A stretch of DNA of 62,856 nt from an uncultured Oscillospiraceae bacterium (GCA_900543395.1 UQQT01000010.1:1-62856), one strand, 5' to 3'. Counted from the first letter of the stretch, positions 24,933-34,311 are shown. Program-made: numbers and translations. The notes: generated by a model from the sequence alone, not told the origin.

Positions 24933-25810
24933 ATGCGGTCATTATTCCGAATCTAACGAGAACGAACGGCTATTCCATTACGAAAGAGGTCTGCGACAGG
25001 CTCGGTAAGTCCGGCATAGATTATTATTTCGATAATTCGTATTCGGATAAGCTTGAATTCGTTAATAAAAATAAATTTGTCAATATAGATTCCGTTCTGC
25101 CCGAATCCGATTTGGTTATATCTGTCGGCGGCGACGGCAGTATACTCAACGCTTCGAAAAAAGCTGTGAAATACGATGTTCCCGTTCTCGGAGTGAACGC
25201 GGGCAACCTCGCATATCTCATGGGAATAGAGAATGACGAGCTTTTTTTGCTTGACAGATTGACCGGCAAAGATTACACTGTTGAAGAGCGCATTATGCTC
25301 GACGTTAAAACATATGCGGGTTCCGAGCTTATTTTTTCTTCGGAATGTTTAAACGACGCGGTGTTCGCACGCGGTATGAGATTACAGCTTACCGAATTGA
25401 GCATTTTCTGCGACGGCAGATATGTAAACGACTATAAAACCGACGGAATTATAATTTCGACTCCGACGGGTTCGACGGCATATAATCTTTCTGCGGGAGG
25501 TCCCGTAGCGCAGCCGGACGTGGAGCTTATGATAATGACTCCGATATGTCCCCATTCGCTTACTGCAAGGACGATTTTATTTAATGTTAATTCCTCCCTT
25601 ACCGTAATTAAACCGGAGAATTCAAAACGCGAGGTACTTCTCTCGTGCGACGGGGAAGAGGCGTTTAACCTGCCGTCGGGAAGCAGGACTACGGTAAAAT
25701 GCTCCGACAGAAAAGCAAGATTTATAAAAATAAAAGACGATTCGTTTACGGATATACTTAATGCAAAATTAAACGATCAGAGTAAATATAACCGAAAGGA
25801 CATACTGTGA
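24929..25810 (+). CDS. nadK: NAD kinase
   Basis: A 293-residue ATP-NAD kinase. Conserved elements are SVGGDGSILNASK, GVNAGNLAYLMGI, CLNDAVFARG and TPTGSTAYNLSAGGPV, then CPHSLTAR. It phosphorylates NAD to NADP. The start is GTG 24929, which overlaps the tlyA stop; the nearby ATG is out of frame. One odd point is AGNLAYLMG, where most members have GxLGFL. It is followed by argR with a one-base overlap. Confidence 0.95.
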   Translation: MNAVIIPNLTRTNGYSITKEVCDRLGKSGIDYYFDNSYSDKLEFVNKNKFVNIDSVLPESDLVISVGGDGSILNASKKAVKYDVPVLGVNAGNLAYLMGIENDELFLLDRLTGKDYTVEERIMLDVKTYAGSELIFSSECLNDAVFARGMRLQLTELSIFCDGRYVNDYKTDGIIISTPTGSTAYNLSAGGPVAQPDVELMIMTPICPHSLTARTILFNVNSSLTVIKPENSKREVLLSCDGEEAFNLPSGSRTTVKCSDRKARFIKIKDDSFTDILNAKLNDQSKYNRKDIL

Positions 25811-26259
25811 TGAAAAAAGAGAGACATTCCATGATATTACAGCTGATAGATCAGTATAATATCAGCAACCAGGAGGAGCTTCGCGATAAGCTTCTGTCGT
25901 GCGGAATAGACGTTACGCAGGCGACCGTTTCGCGCGACATAAAAGAATTGAGACTTATTAAACAGCCGGTCGCGGGCGGTGAATACAAGTATTCGCTCGC
26001 GGGTTCGACCGATGAAAAGTACGTGAAGTATCACGCTATTTTCTTTGAAACCGTTACGAATGTTGATACGGCTCTTAATATCTGCGTTGTAAAATGCCAT
26101 ATCGGAACGGCTATGGCGGCATGCGCCGCTATCGACGCGCTGAATATTCCCGATATCGTGGGAACTCTCGCGGGCGACGACACGATATTCATTGCATGCC
26201 GTACCGAAAATGCGGCTTCTGCCGTAAAGGACGAGCTTCTTTCGTTATTAAAATCATAA
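25810..26259 (+). CDS. argR: arginine repressor
   Basis: A 149-residue ArgR/AhrC. The winged-helix N-domain has the SNQEELRDKLLSCGIDVTQA and TVSRDIKELRLIK patterns; the C-domain has HIGTAMAACAAIDALN and GTLAGDDTIFIACR, the arginine-binding hexamerisation core. It represses arginine synthesis genes when arginine is high. ATG 25810 overlaps the nadK stop (TGATG); a GTG three bases earlier is a possible alternative. Its place between nadK and recN is the standard Clostridia order. Confidence 0.96.
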   Translation: MKKERHSMILQLIDQYNISNQEELRDKLLSCGIDVTQATVSRDIKELRLIKQPVAGGEYKYSLAGSTDEKYVKYHAIFFETVTNVDTALNICVVKCHIGTAMAACAAIDALNIPDIVGTLAGDDTIFIACRTENAASAVKDELLSLLKS

Positions 26260-26270
26260 AGGACATTTTT

Positions 26271-27956
26271 ATGCTTTCAAATCTTGTAATAGAAAACATT
26301 GCAATAATTGAATACGCATCAATAGATTTTACCGGCGGATTTAATTGTCTGACAGGTGAAACGGGTGCGGGCAAGTCGATCATTATTGACTCGATAAACG
26401 CCGTGCTCGGTGAGAAAACGTCGCGCGAGCTTATCAGAACGGGGGAAAACTCGGCGCGTGTTTCCGCATTTTTTACGGATATATCTCCGACGACCTCCGA
26501 CGCGCTCGATGAGGCGGGTATATCCTGTGAGGACGGGAGCGTTCGTATTGTCAGAACGCTTCATCGTGACGGACGAAACGTTTGTAAAATAAATTCCGTA
26601 AGCGTTTCCGTTTCGACGCTTAAAAAAATAGGCATAACGCTTATAAATATTCACGGTCAGTCCGACTCACAGCAGCTTATGCAGCCGAAATATCATATTT
26701 CGTTTATAGACTTGCTGGCTTCCGATTCCGAACTTATAAACGATTATCATTCTTCATACAGAAAGCTTTTCGAGATTAAAAGCGAGATTAAAAAGCTGAC
26801 TATGGACGAGGGAGAGAAAGCAAGGCGAATCGACCTTTTGAGATACCAGACGGACGAGATAGAAAAGGCGGATATCGAACAGGGCGAAACGGAAACGCTC
26901 ACCGAAAGAAAGAATGTAATTAATAATTATAAGAATATAACGGACGCTCTTATAAGGGCGAGAAACGCGCTGTCGGGTGACGGAGAGTTTTCGGGCGCGT
27001 GCGGTATGCTGTTTGACGCGTCGAACGCCGTTTCGGAAGCTTCCTCAATGTCAAGGGAATTCGAAAAAACAGCTTCGGCTCTTAACGATATCGCGTACAC
27101 GGCGGAGGATTTATCTTCACAGATTAATTCGTTTATAGATTCGTCGTCGTTTGATATGGGCGAGCTTGAAGAAATCGAGGACAGGCTCGACACTCTGTTC
27201 ACGCTTAAAAAAAAGTACGGTCCCGAAGAGAGCGACGTTATAGAATACTATGAAAACGCAAAAAAAGAACTCGAAAGAATAGAGCTTTCCGATTCTAAAA
27301 TAGAAGAACTTAAAGAAGAATACGAACGCTGTTACGAACTGACTGTTCAGAAAGCGGAGAAGCTTTCTTCTGTCAGAATGAAAACGGCGCGTGAATTTGA
27401 AAAGAAAGTTAAATCGGAGCTTGAAACTCTCGATATGCCGTCGGTCGAATTTAAGGTCGGACGTGAATTGAGTCCGTTTACTCCGACGGGAATTGATAAT
27501 ATTGAATTTCTTATTTCCCCGAATTCGGGCGAGGAGCCGAAGCCTCTTGCAAAAATCGCTTCGGGAGGCGAGCTGTCGAGAATCATGCTCGCGATAAAGA
27601 GCGCGCTTGCGGAGAAAGACGGAATTTCGACCTTGATATTCGACGAAATAGATACGGGCGTAAGCGGTCATGCCGCGGGAATGATAGCCAGAAAACTCTA
27701 TTCGCTGTCGAGGATACACCAGGTTTTATGTATAACTCATCTGCCCGTTATTGCTTCGTTTGCAGACTCTCATTTTGAGATATCAAAATCAACCGAACAC
27801 GATAAAACATTTACGCACGTGCACTCTCTCGACTTTGACGGACGAAAACGAGCTATAGCGAGAATAGTGGGCGGAGACTCCGACGATGAAATTCAGTTGT
27901 CCTCCGCACAGCACATGCTGTACGAGGCGCAAAAATATAAGGAGGCGACTTTATGA
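26271..27956 (+). CDS. recN: DNA repair protein RecN
   Basis: A 561-residue SMC-like ATPase of normal RecN length. Walker A is TGETGAGKSIIIDSI (about residue 30), long coiled-coil arms fill the middle, and the C-terminal half has the ABC signature IASGGELSRIMLAIKSA and Walker B TLIFDEIDTGVSG, then QVLCITHLPVIAS. RecN organises DNA ends in double-strand-break repair. The open frame reaches back to 26094 inside argR, but ATG 26271 (after AAAGGACA) gives the conserved start MLSNLVIENIAII. Confidence 0.96.
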   Translation: MLSNLVIENIAIIEYASIDFTGGFNCLTGETGAGKSIIIDSINAVLGEKTSRELIRTGENSARVSAFFTDISPTTSDALDEAGISCEDGSVRIVRTLHRDGRNVCKINSVSVSVSTLKKIGITLINIHGQSDSQQLMQPKYHISFIDLLASDSELINDYHSSYRKLFEIKSEIKKLTMDEGEKARRIDLLRYQTDEIEKADIEQGETETLTERKNVINNYKNITDALIRARNALSGDGEFSGACGMLFDASNAVSEASSMSREFEKTASALNDIAYTAEDLSSQINSFIDSSSFDMGELEEIEDRLDTLFTLKKKYGPEESDVIEYYENAKKELERIELSDSKIEELKEEYERCYELTVQKAEKLSSVRMKTAREFEKKVKSELETLDMPSVEFKVGRELSPFTPTGIDNIEFLISPNSGEEPKPLAKIASGGELSRIMLAIKSALAEKDGISTLIFDEIDTGVSGHAAGMIARKLYSLSRIHQVLCITHLPVIASFADSHFEISKSTEHDKTFTHVHSLDFDGRKRAIARIVGGDSDDEIQLSSAQHMLYEAQKYKEATL

Positions 27957-28738
27957 GAATCGGCATTTGCGCGGGTACGGATATCAGAAATCCCGAGCTT
28001 ATAAAAAAAGCCGGATTTGACTATATGGAGACAGGATTTAATTCAGTGGCTTCAATGTCGGACGGTGATTTCTTAAGCTTATATTCCGCGCTCGCGGAAA
28101 GCGGAATAAAATGCGAAGCGGCAAACTGCTTTTTACCAGGCGAAATGAGCGTTACCGGTAAAAACGTAGATTATGACGCGCTTTATAAGTTTATAGAAAA
28201 AGGTTTTGAACGGTGCAAAAAGCTCGGAGCCGAAACCGTAGTGTTCGGTTCCGGCAGATCGAGAGACGTAAAAGACGGTTATCCGTTGAGGGAATGTTAT
28301 TTGCAGACGGTTCGTTTTCTGAAAGAGACAGTCGCCGGATTCTGTGATAAATATGATATTGATTTGGCAATAGAACCGTTGTGCAGACAGGAAACACAAG
28401 TAATAAATACGCTCAAGGAGGCGTGCATTGCCGCTTCAATGACGGACAGCGGGCGGATTCATGTTCTTGCGGATATATATCACATGCTCGAATCGGGCGA
28501 CGATTATGCGAATATTCTCGCAGTCGGAAGCGATTTGATTCACGCGCATATATCATATCCGGTTTCAACAGGCAGACACAAAAGAGTTTATCCGAATGAA
28601 AAATACGGTTTTGATTATTCGGAGTTTATTGATAATCTTAAAAAGGTCGGATGTCCCCGTGTTTCGATAGAGGGGTCGACGGATGATTTTGAAAATGACT
28701 TGATCTCATCATATGAGGTTATGAAAAAGTTCAGATAA
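27953..28738 (+). CDS. sugar phosphate isomerase/epimerase-like TIM barrel protein
   Basis: A 261-residue AP-endonuclease-2/xylose-isomerase-type TIM barrel. The pattern GAETVVFGSG, IDLAIEPLCRQE, VLADIYHMLES and SDLIHAHISYP supplies the metal-binding Glu, Asp and His positions expected for this fold, with CPRVSIEGS giving the last Glu. Members isomerise or epimerise sugars and keto-sugars; the substrate is not known here. The start overlaps the recN stop (ATGA), so it is made from the repair/isoprenoid operon, which gives little hint of its role. Confidence 0.85.
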   Translation: MRIGICAGTDIRNPELIKKAGFDYMETGFNSVASMSDGDFLSLYSALAESGIKCEAANCFLPGEMSVTGKNVDYDALYKFIEKGFERCKKLGAETVVFGSGRSRDVKDGYPLRECYLQTVRFLKETVAGFCDKYDIDLAIEPLCRQETQVINTLKEACIAASMTDSGRIHVLADIYHMLESGDDYANILAVGSDLIHAHISYPVSTGRHKRVYPNEKYGFDYSEFIDNLKKVGCPRVSIEGSTDDFENDLISSYEVMKKFR

Positions 28739-28759
28739 TATATTTTGGAGGATATAAAA

Positions 28760-29986
28760 ATGCAGATTTACGAGGAACTTAAAGCGAGAGGTCTTATCGC
28801 TCAGGTTACCAACGAAGAGGAAATACGCGAAATGGTCAACGCAGGCAAGGCGACCTTTTACATAGGTTTCGATTGTACGGCGGACAGCCTTACCGCGGGA
28901 CATTTTATGGCTCTTACGCTTATGAAGCGTTTGCAGATGGCGGGCAACAAGCCTATCGCCCTTATCGGAGGCGGTACGACCATGATCGGCGACCCCTCGG
29001 GCAGAACCGACATGAGAAAAATGCTTACGAGAGCGGATATCGACCATAACGCGGAGTGTTTCAGAAAACAGATGGAGAAGTTTATTGAGTTCGGCGAGGG
29101 CAAAGCGCAGATGGTTAATAACGCCGACTGGCTTCTTAATCTTAATTATGTCGAGCTGTTAAGAGAGGTCGGAACCTGCTTCTCCGTTAACAATATGTTG
29201 AGAGCCGAGTGCTATAAACAGAGAATGGAAAAGGGACTTTCGTTCTTTGAATTTAACTACATGATAATGCAGAGCTACGACTTCTATCATCTTTTCAAGG
29301 AATATAACTGCAATATGCAGTTCGGCGGAGACGACCAGTGGAGCAACATGCTCGGCGGTACAGAGCTTATCAGAAAGAAGCTCGGCAAGGACGCTCACGC
29401 AATGACTATTACACTTCTTACCGATTCGCAGGGCAAGAAGATGGGCAAAACCGCGGGCAACGCAGTATGGCTCGACCCGAATAAGACCTCTCCCTATGAA
29501 TTCTATCAGTATTGGAGAAATGTAGACGACGCCGACGTTCTCAAGTGTATAAGAATGTTAACGTTCCTGCCTATTGAAGAGATTGAAGAAATGTCATCGT
29601 GGGAGGGCAGTCAGCTTAACACGGCAAAAGAAATTCTTGCATTTGAGCTTACGAAACTCGTTCACGGTGAGGAAGAGGCGCAGAAAGCACAGGCAACCGC
29701 AAGAAACCTTTTCTCCGGCGCTTCAAACGTCGATACCATGCCCGAGGTTGCAATCAGCGAGGATGATTTCATCGACGGCGCGATTGCAGTTACTGAACTG
29801 CTCGTAAAGTGCGCTATTGCGAAATCAAAGGGCGAGGGCAGACGTCTTATCGACCAGGGCGGAGTAAGCGTTGACGATAAAAAACCCGAATCGGCAGTAG
29901 CGGTTATCAGCCGTTCCGAATTTGATAAGGGATATGTAGTTCTTAAAAAGGGCAAAAAGATATTCATTAAAGTCGTTATAAAATAA
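28760..29986 (+). CDS. tyrS: tyrosyl-tRNA synthetase
   Basis: A 408-residue class I synthetase of the bacterial TyrRS type: YIGFDCTADSLTAGHFMAL contains the HIGH-like sequence, GGTTMIGDPSGRTDMR is the family's second signature, QFGGDDQWSNMLGG binds the substrate, and KKMGKTAGN is the KMSKS-like loop. A C-terminal S4 domain follows (about 345-405). The ATG at 28760 comes after TTGGAGGAT; the TTG at 28745 is inside that ribosome site. No T-box leader is visible in the 21-base gap, so it depends on the upstream operon or a promoter inside the preceding gene. Confidence 0.97.
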   Translation: MQIYEELKARGLIAQVTNEEEIREMVNAGKATFYIGFDCTADSLTAGHFMALTLMKRLQMAGNKPIALIGGGTTMIGDPSGRTDMRKMLTRADIDHNAECFRKQMEKFIEFGEGKAQMVNNADWLLNLNYVELLREVGTCFSVNNMLRAECYKQRMEKGLSFFEFNYMIMQSYDFYHLFKEYNCNMQFGGDDQWSNMLGGTELIRKKLGKDAHAMTITLLTDSQGKKMGKTAGNAVWLDPNKTSPYEFYQYWRNVDDADVLKCIRMLTFLPIEEIEEMSSWEGSQLNTAKEILAFELTKLVHGEEEAQKAQATARNLFSGASNVDTMPEVAISEDDFIDGAIAVTELLVKCAIAKSKGEGRRLIDQGGVSVDDKKPESAVAVISRSEFDKGYVVLKKGKKIFIKVVIK

Positions 29987-30001
29987 AAAATACAGCAGAA
30001 A

Positions 30002-30041
30002 ACGCCGTTCGGAGCCTGTAACCGAACGGCGTGATTTTTTT
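30002..30041. terminator. terminator after tyrS
   Basis: Perfect 11-bp stem ACGCCGTTCGG/CCGAACGGCGT (30002-30012 and 30022-30032), then GATTTTTTTAT. It ends the long plus-strand operon and may serve the convergent gene as well. Confidence 0.94.
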
Positions 30042-30049
30042 ATGTTTTT

Positions 30050-31534
30050 TTACTTAATAAAAATAGACCATACCATTAAGATTATACAGCAGGCGCAGAA
30101 GTATATATGTGTTATAAGCCCCGACGAAAAGTAAGTTTTCAGATTGTCCGTTTTTTTCTGGAGGGAGAATTCCCATACTCGTTTAACGAGATATACACCC
30201 TCGTACAGCACCGTGTAAACGAACATTGTCAGGAAAATATCCGGAGTGTAACCGTTCATAAACTGCAATATACCGAAAATCAGCGGTATCGAGTACATGA
30301 ATAATTCCCAAATTCTTTGATTCTTTATACCTTTGAGCAGTTTAAAGCTCAGTTCCTGTGACAGGACGATAAATATTACCGTAAACGAGACAAGTTTTGC
30401 CGTTTCTATGCTTCCTATAAATATAAAAAGCATAGGTATTATGCAGTATATCGGAAATTCCGCGTATTCGCATATCTTTTGGTAAACGCGCACGCTTTTT
30501 TTCTGTTCTACGGGCGCTAATTCGACTGCTCTGTCATATTCTTCACGGCTTAACAGAGAGAGGGAAAACATCTTTGCAAGTTCTGCCCTTGTTTTTTTGA
30601 GTTTTAAAAGATACTGAACGGAATCCAGGGCTATTAAGCATAAATAGATTATTCCGAGAACAGTATCGGTTTCAGGTGAAATAAAGCCGCGGAATCTGTG
30701 CCAGCTTGTGGAGCTTAAACGCTCCGTAACATTGGGCATAAGAATTATCGTGCAAACGGACATTCCGAGTCCGCATATTGCTCCGAAAACGCACTCCATA
30801 AGCTTCCAGCTGTCGAGACAGTATTTATGAATAGAATTAAAAATATATTTTCCGTTCTTAAACGGGTACTTTGTTCGGATCTGGCAAAATTGCGCCGCCA
30901 TCCATCCTAATCCGCCCGTCAGGAATCCCGCGCATGTCATGGCAAGAGTGAGCAGATCTCTGTTTACGGCGGAAATAATAAGGATATCCGCAGTGAATGC
31001 GAGCACAAATCCCCATGATTCTTTTCGAGTTTTCGAAAAATAAACACGCGGATATTTTCCTTTTTCGGGATCGTAAGGTCTGTTGAATAAAAAGGTAAAC
31101 AGGAGCGACAAAACAGGAAGCAGAACAAAGAATGCGATAATGTCCTTTATATCGTAAATCAGTCTGCTGACAATCGACAGAGTTATAAAAAGACAGCCCC
31201 AGCAGACCGAGAACCACGCTCCGCCTTTTACGAACAGTGCGAGCATACCGCGTTTCATATTTGGAGCGGGAGATGAATCCATGGTAAGTCCGAGTGTTTC
31301 GCCGTATGTCATTTTTCCGCCGACGTACATTCCGACTGCGCCTGCGGCTGAAAAAATAAAATAAAAATCGGTTGTTTTTTCTATCCCCGCGAACACCGCA
31401 AAACTAAGTCCCAAAAGCGCGCCGGGGAGCATCGCACCTTTTTCCCCGCCTATTGCGGTTCCTCGCATACCCCAGCCCCATGAAACGGCAATAACGGAAA
31501 ATGTGATAAACATAATCATATTTAATACAGACAT
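30050..31534 (-). CDS. polytopic membrane protein of unknown function
   Basis: A 494-residue protein with about 12-13 hydrophobic helices. I do not recognise the family by function. Its most striking part is the N-terminal block WGWGMRGTAIGGEKGAMLPG (about residues 20-39), rich in Gly and charged residues inside a helical region, followed by a second glycine-rich block GGKMTYGETLGLTMDSSP. These look like a conserved functional site, perhaps for a ligand or ion. A middle loop has KTRKESWGF. Start choice: ATG 31534 has AAGGA nine bases before it; the ATG at 31543 touches that site. It is a single gene, convergent with tyrS. Confidence 0.8.
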   Translation of the reverse strand: MSVLNMIMFITFSVIAVSWGWGMRGTAIGGEKGAMLPGALLGLSFAVFAGIEKTTDFYFIFSAAGAVGMYVGGKMTYGETLGLTMDSSPAPNMKRGMLALFVKGGAWFSVCWGCLFITLSIVSRLIYDIKDIIAFFVLLPVLSLLFTFLFNRPYDPEKGKYPRVYFSKTRKESWGFVLAFTADILIISAVNRDLLTLAMTCAGFLTGGLGWMAAQFCQIRTKYPFKNGKYIFNSIHKYCLDSWKLMECVFGAICGLGMSVCTIILMPNVTERLSSTSWHRFRGFISPETDTVLGIIYLCLIALDSVQYLLKLKKTRAELAKMFSLSLLSREEYDRAVELAPVEQKKSVRVYQKICEYAEFPIYCIIPMLFIFIGSIETAKLVSFTVIFIVLSQELSFKLLKGIKNQRIWELFMYSIPLIFGILQFMNGYTPDIFLTMFVYTVLYEGVYLVKRVWEFSLQKKTDNLKTYFSSGLITHIYFCACCIILMVWSIFIK

Positions 31535-31613
31535 ATATAACATTCCTTAATGATTTTGTTTATAAAGTATATCATATTTCGTAAATTAAAGTCTATAAAA
31601 ATTAAAAAAATAA

Positions 31614-31641
31614 TTGCTTTTTTTATTTATAATGTTATAAT
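31614..31641 (+). promoter_or_regulatory. sigma-A promoter of oxidoreductase/aldolase operon
   Basis: TTGCTT, 16-base spacer, TATAAT, 27 bases before the ATG at 31669. Confidence 0.6.
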
Positions 31642-31668
31642 TAGTAAGCGGTGAAAGGGGATTTGTCT

Positions 31669-32637
31669 ATGAATTTTGCAACTGTCGGTACGTCATGGAT
31701 TACCGAGAGCTTTATTAAATCGGGCAGACTGCTTGACTCGTTTAATCTCTATTCGGTTTATTCCCGTGACGCTTCGAGAGCCGAGGCTTTCGCTTTGAAA
31801 AACGGCGCAAAAAAAAGCTTCTGCGATTATGATAAAATGCTTGAAGATAAAAATATAGACGCGGTGTATATAGCAAGTCCGAACAGCCTGCATTTTGAGC
31901 AGTCGATGAACGCGCTCAACCACGGAAAACACGTTCTCTGCGAAAAGCCCGCGGCGGTAACGGCCGAACAGCTCAAAACGCTTCATAATACGGCAAAGGA
32001 GAACGGCGTTTTATTTGTTGAGGCGATAAAATCTCTTCATGCCGACGCGCTTTCTAAACTTAGAGAAGCCGTCGGACTATGCGGAAACGTACGCAGTGCA
32101 AGTATTGATTTTTCACAGCTGTCGTCAAAGTATAAGGCGTTAAAGGACGGTGAAATACCGAATATATTTAACCCCGAATTCTGCACGGGCGGACTTATGG
32201 ATTTAGGCGTATACAATATTTACGTCGCCGTCGAACTTTTCGGAAAACCCGAACGTATCGTTTCGCACTGTGATTTTCTCCCGACCGGAGCCGATCATTC
32301 CGGAACAATATTATTTATATATAATGATAAGACCGTAACGCTTACTTATTCGAAGGTCGGACAGAGCTTTGCCCCGTCGCAGATATTCGGCGACGAGGGA
32401 ACCGTTACATTCGCTTCCTGTTCAAAGCTTACAGATATTAAATTGTATAAAAATAAAGAGTGTGCCGAAATATATCCTGCAATTGACGAAAATGTGGTAA
32501 TGAGTATGGAAATACGCGATTTCATGGATTTTGCAAACGGCGAACGTCTTGATTTTTATAACGAATGTCTCGATATGTCAATGACGGTCTGTTCGCTTAT
32601 GCAGGAGATAAGAAAACAAAATAATTTCAGATTTTAA
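31669..32637 (+). CDS. Gfo/Idh/MocA-family oxidoreductase
   Basis: A 322-residue NAD(P)-dependent sugar or cyclitol dehydrogenase. The Rossmann start is MNFATVGTSWITESFI, where the usual GxGxxG is loosened; then VYIASPNSLHFEQSMNALNH and the catalytic-Lys motif HVLCEKPAA (about 90-97). The C-terminal GFO domain has GGLMDLGVYNIYVA. Start choice: ATG 31669 follows AAAGGGGA; a longer frame to 31651 has no site. It shares a promoter and an 18-base gap with the following DapA/NanA-family aldolase, so the pair probably acts on one sugar acid route. Confidence 0.88.
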   Translation: MNFATVGTSWITESFIKSGRLLDSFNLYSVYSRDASRAEAFALKNGAKKSFCDYDKMLEDKNIDAVYIASPNSLHFEQSMNALNHGKHVLCEKPAAVTAEQLKTLHNTAKENGVLFVEAIKSLHADALSKLREAVGLCGNVRSASIDFSQLSSKYKALKDGEIPNIFNPEFCTGGLMDLGVYNIYVAVELFGKPERIVSHCDFLPTGADHSGTILFIYNDKTVTLTYSKVGQSFAPSQIFGDEGTVTFASCSKLTDIKLYKNKECAEIYPAIDENVVMSMEIRDFMDFANGERLDFYNECLDMSMTVCSLMQEIRKQNNFRF

Positions 32638-32654
32638 TAAAGGAGATTTCCGTT

Positions 32655-33578
32655 ATGATTAAAAAAATACCGAACGGCGTTTATCCCACAATGATAACCC
32701 CGTTTACGTCCGACAACAAAATCGATTACAATGCCGTCGAGCAGATTCTCGAATGGTACGCTTCAAAAAAGGTAGACGGAATTTTTGCCATCTGCCAGTC
32801 GAGCGAGATTTTTGCGCTGTCGTTTGAGGAGAGACTTGAACTTATCGATTTCATTATGAAGCACAGACCCGAGGGCGTTGCAATCGTCGCGTCCGGTCAC
32901 TGCGCAGACGATCTCGACAGACAGGCGTACGAGGCGAATAAGATAATCGAAACCGGCGTTGACGCTTACGTATTTATTTCCAACAGATTTGCAAAAGCCG
33001 ATGAAGACGACGATGTTTTGTTAAAGAATATGTATTATGTAATAGACAGATTACCCGAGATTGCTCTGGGGGTTTACGAGTGTCCGTATCCATACAAGAG
33101 ACTTCTTTCTCCCTATGTTCTCTCCAAAATGGCGCAGGATCCTAAATTCCAATTTATAAAAGATACCTGCTGTTCAATTCCTCAGCTTAAAAAGAAGCTC
33201 GATACTCTCAAAGGCTCCGAGTTGAGAATATTCAACGCAAACGCGGCGACGCTTCTTCAGTCTCTTAAAGACGGAGCGGCGGGATTCTCCGGAATTATGG
33301 CGAACTTCTATCCCGAAATCATCGGCGAGGAGTGCAGATGCTTTGAATCGGATCCCGACAGAGCGCAGAAGTTACAGGATTTCGCAGGCTTTTGCTCCGC
33401 GGCGGAGGGACAGGCTTATTCGTGCAACGCGAAGTACTTTTTGCAGATGGAAGGTCTTAATTTAACAACGAAGAGCAGACTCTGCGACGAAAATAAGCTC
33501 GACGCGTTGAACAGAATCAGCACCGAACAGCTTCACGGCATGGTTTCTCTTTACAGAGATATGTTTAAAATCGGCTGA
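32655..33578 (+). CDS. dihydrodipicolinate synthase/N-acetylneuraminate lyase family aldolase
   Basis: A 307-residue class I aldolase TIM barrel. GVYPTMITPFTSDNKIDYNA is the family start, FAICQSSEIFALSFEER matches the GTTGE loop region although with CQSSE, the Tyr of VYECPYPYKR corresponds to the catalytic YNxP tyrosine, and the Schiff-base Lys lies in FQFIKDTCC. These differences from DapA and NanA suggest another keto-acid substrate. No lysine genes are near. It follows the Gfo/Idh/MocA gene and ends in a terminator. Confidence 0.88.
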   Translation: MIKKIPNGVYPTMITPFTSDNKIDYNAVEQILEWYASKKVDGIFAICQSSEIFALSFEERLELIDFIMKHRPEGVAIVASGHCADDLDRQAYEANKIIETGVDAYVFISNRFAKADEDDDVLLKNMYYVIDRLPEIALGVYECPYPYKRLLSPYVLSKMAQDPKFQFIKDTCCSIPQLKKKLDTLKGSELRIFNANAATLLQSLKDGAAGFSGIMANFYPEIIGEECRCFESDPDRAQKLQDFAGFCSAAEGQAYSCNAKYFLQMEGLNLTTKSRLCDENKLDALNRISTEQLHGMVSLYRDMFKIG

Positions 33579-33602
33579 AAACAAACAAATTAAATAAAAC
33601 TG

Positions 33603-33636
33603 AAAAACGTCCGCATTTCGGCGGGCGTTTTCTTTG
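33603..33636. terminator. bidirectional terminator between aldolase and repressor genes
   Basis: Stem AAAACGTCCGC/GCGGGCGTTTT with one G-U pair, A and T runs on both sides, between convergent stops at 33578 and 33649. Confidence 0.9.
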
Positions 33637-33648
33637 TCTTTATATGAA

Positions 33649-34014
33649 TTATTTATTTTTAATGTGAGCTTTTATCGCTTCGAATGTAGCGTCGGATATG
33701 TCATGCTCCATTTTACACGCGTCCTCGGCTGCCGTTTTTTCGCTGACGCCGAGTTTTATTAAAAATGATGTCAGGGTAGTGTGCCGGTCATATATTTTCT
33801 CTCCGATTCTTCTGCCCTCGGGCGTTAAGGTGAGATATCCGTCCTTATCCATAAGGAGATATCCGTTATTTTTGAGAATTCCTACGGCTCGGCTTACGCT
33901 CGGCTTTGAGAATCCCATATGCTGTGCTACATCAAGAGAGCGTACCGCGCTGCTTTTAAGAGAGAGCACGTATATAGTTTCAAGATACATCTGTCCGGAT
34001 TCCTTCAGTTCCAC
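33649..34014 (-). CDS. DtxR/MntR-family metal-dependent repressor
   Basis: A 121-residue protein. The N-terminal winged helix has KESGQMYLETIYVLS and VAQHMGFSKPSVSRAVGILK (about 8-50), followed by a helix pair with metal ligands: Glu and His positions in QMYLE, EDACKMEHDIS. It is the short form lacking an SH3-like domain, as in MntR. It likely senses Fe or Mn. Start choice: the ribosome site AAGGCGGTGA is five bases before GTG 34014; GTG 34023 is inside it. It is divergent from feoA and is a good candidate for binding the GTTAG palindromes. Confidence 0.9.
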   Translation of the reverse strand: MELKESGQMYLETIYVLSLKSSAVRSLDVAQHMGFSKPSVSRAVGILKNNGYLLMDKDGYLTLTPEGRRIGEKIYDRHTTLTSFLIKLGVSEKTAAEDACKMEHDISDATFEAIKAHIKNK

Positions 34015-34102
34015 GTAAATCACCGCCTTAAATCATTGTTTATTGTTTATACTAACACATTTGCAGAGTAAAATCAAGTAATGTGTTAAATTTGAACATA
34101 TA

Positions 34103-34126
34103 AATAGTTAGCCAATACTAACTATT
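34103..34126. promoter_or_regulatory. GTTAG-N6-CTAAC palindrome 1
   Basis: AATAGTTAG, CCAATA, CTAACTATT: perfect 9-bp arms at 34103-34111 and 34118-34126. It lies between the repressor gene and the feo promoter and could control either. It may contact repressor autoregulation because it is about 90 bases upstream of the repressor start. Confidence 0.7.
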
Positions 34127-34177
34127 TGTGCAAGGTAATAAATTTGTTTTTTCGACGAAAAATAATTAAAAAACGTA

Positions 34178-34206
34178 TTGACAAAAAACAATATTGTGAG
34201 TATTAT
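34178..34206 (+). promoter_or_regulatory. feo promoter
   Basis: TTGACA, perfect 17-base spacer, TATTAT. Expected transcript start is near 34213, directly at operator 2. Confidence 0.85.
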
Positions 34207-34213
34207 ATGTATT

Positions 34214-34231
34214 GGTTAGCGAGTGCTAACC
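34214..34231. promoter_or_regulatory. GTTAG-N6-CTAAC palindrome 2, overlapping the feo transcript start
   Basis: GGTTAGC, GAGT, GCTAACC: perfect 7-bp arms, same half-site and spacing as copy 1. Position over the start site is ideal for repression. Confidence 0.8.
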
Positions 34232-34248
34232 GTAATTTCGACCCGTCA

Positions 34249-34264
34249 GTTAGCCTTTCCTAAT
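34249..34264. promoter_or_regulatory. GTTAG-N6-CTAAT palindrome 3 in the feoA leader
   Basis: GTTAG, CCTTTC, CTAAT: same spacing with one changed base in the right half. About 50 bases before feoA. Confidence 0.65.
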
Positions 34265-34311
34265 TAATTGTCGGCTTGTTTAAGGACGGGTGCGGAAAGA
34301 GGAGATAAAAA

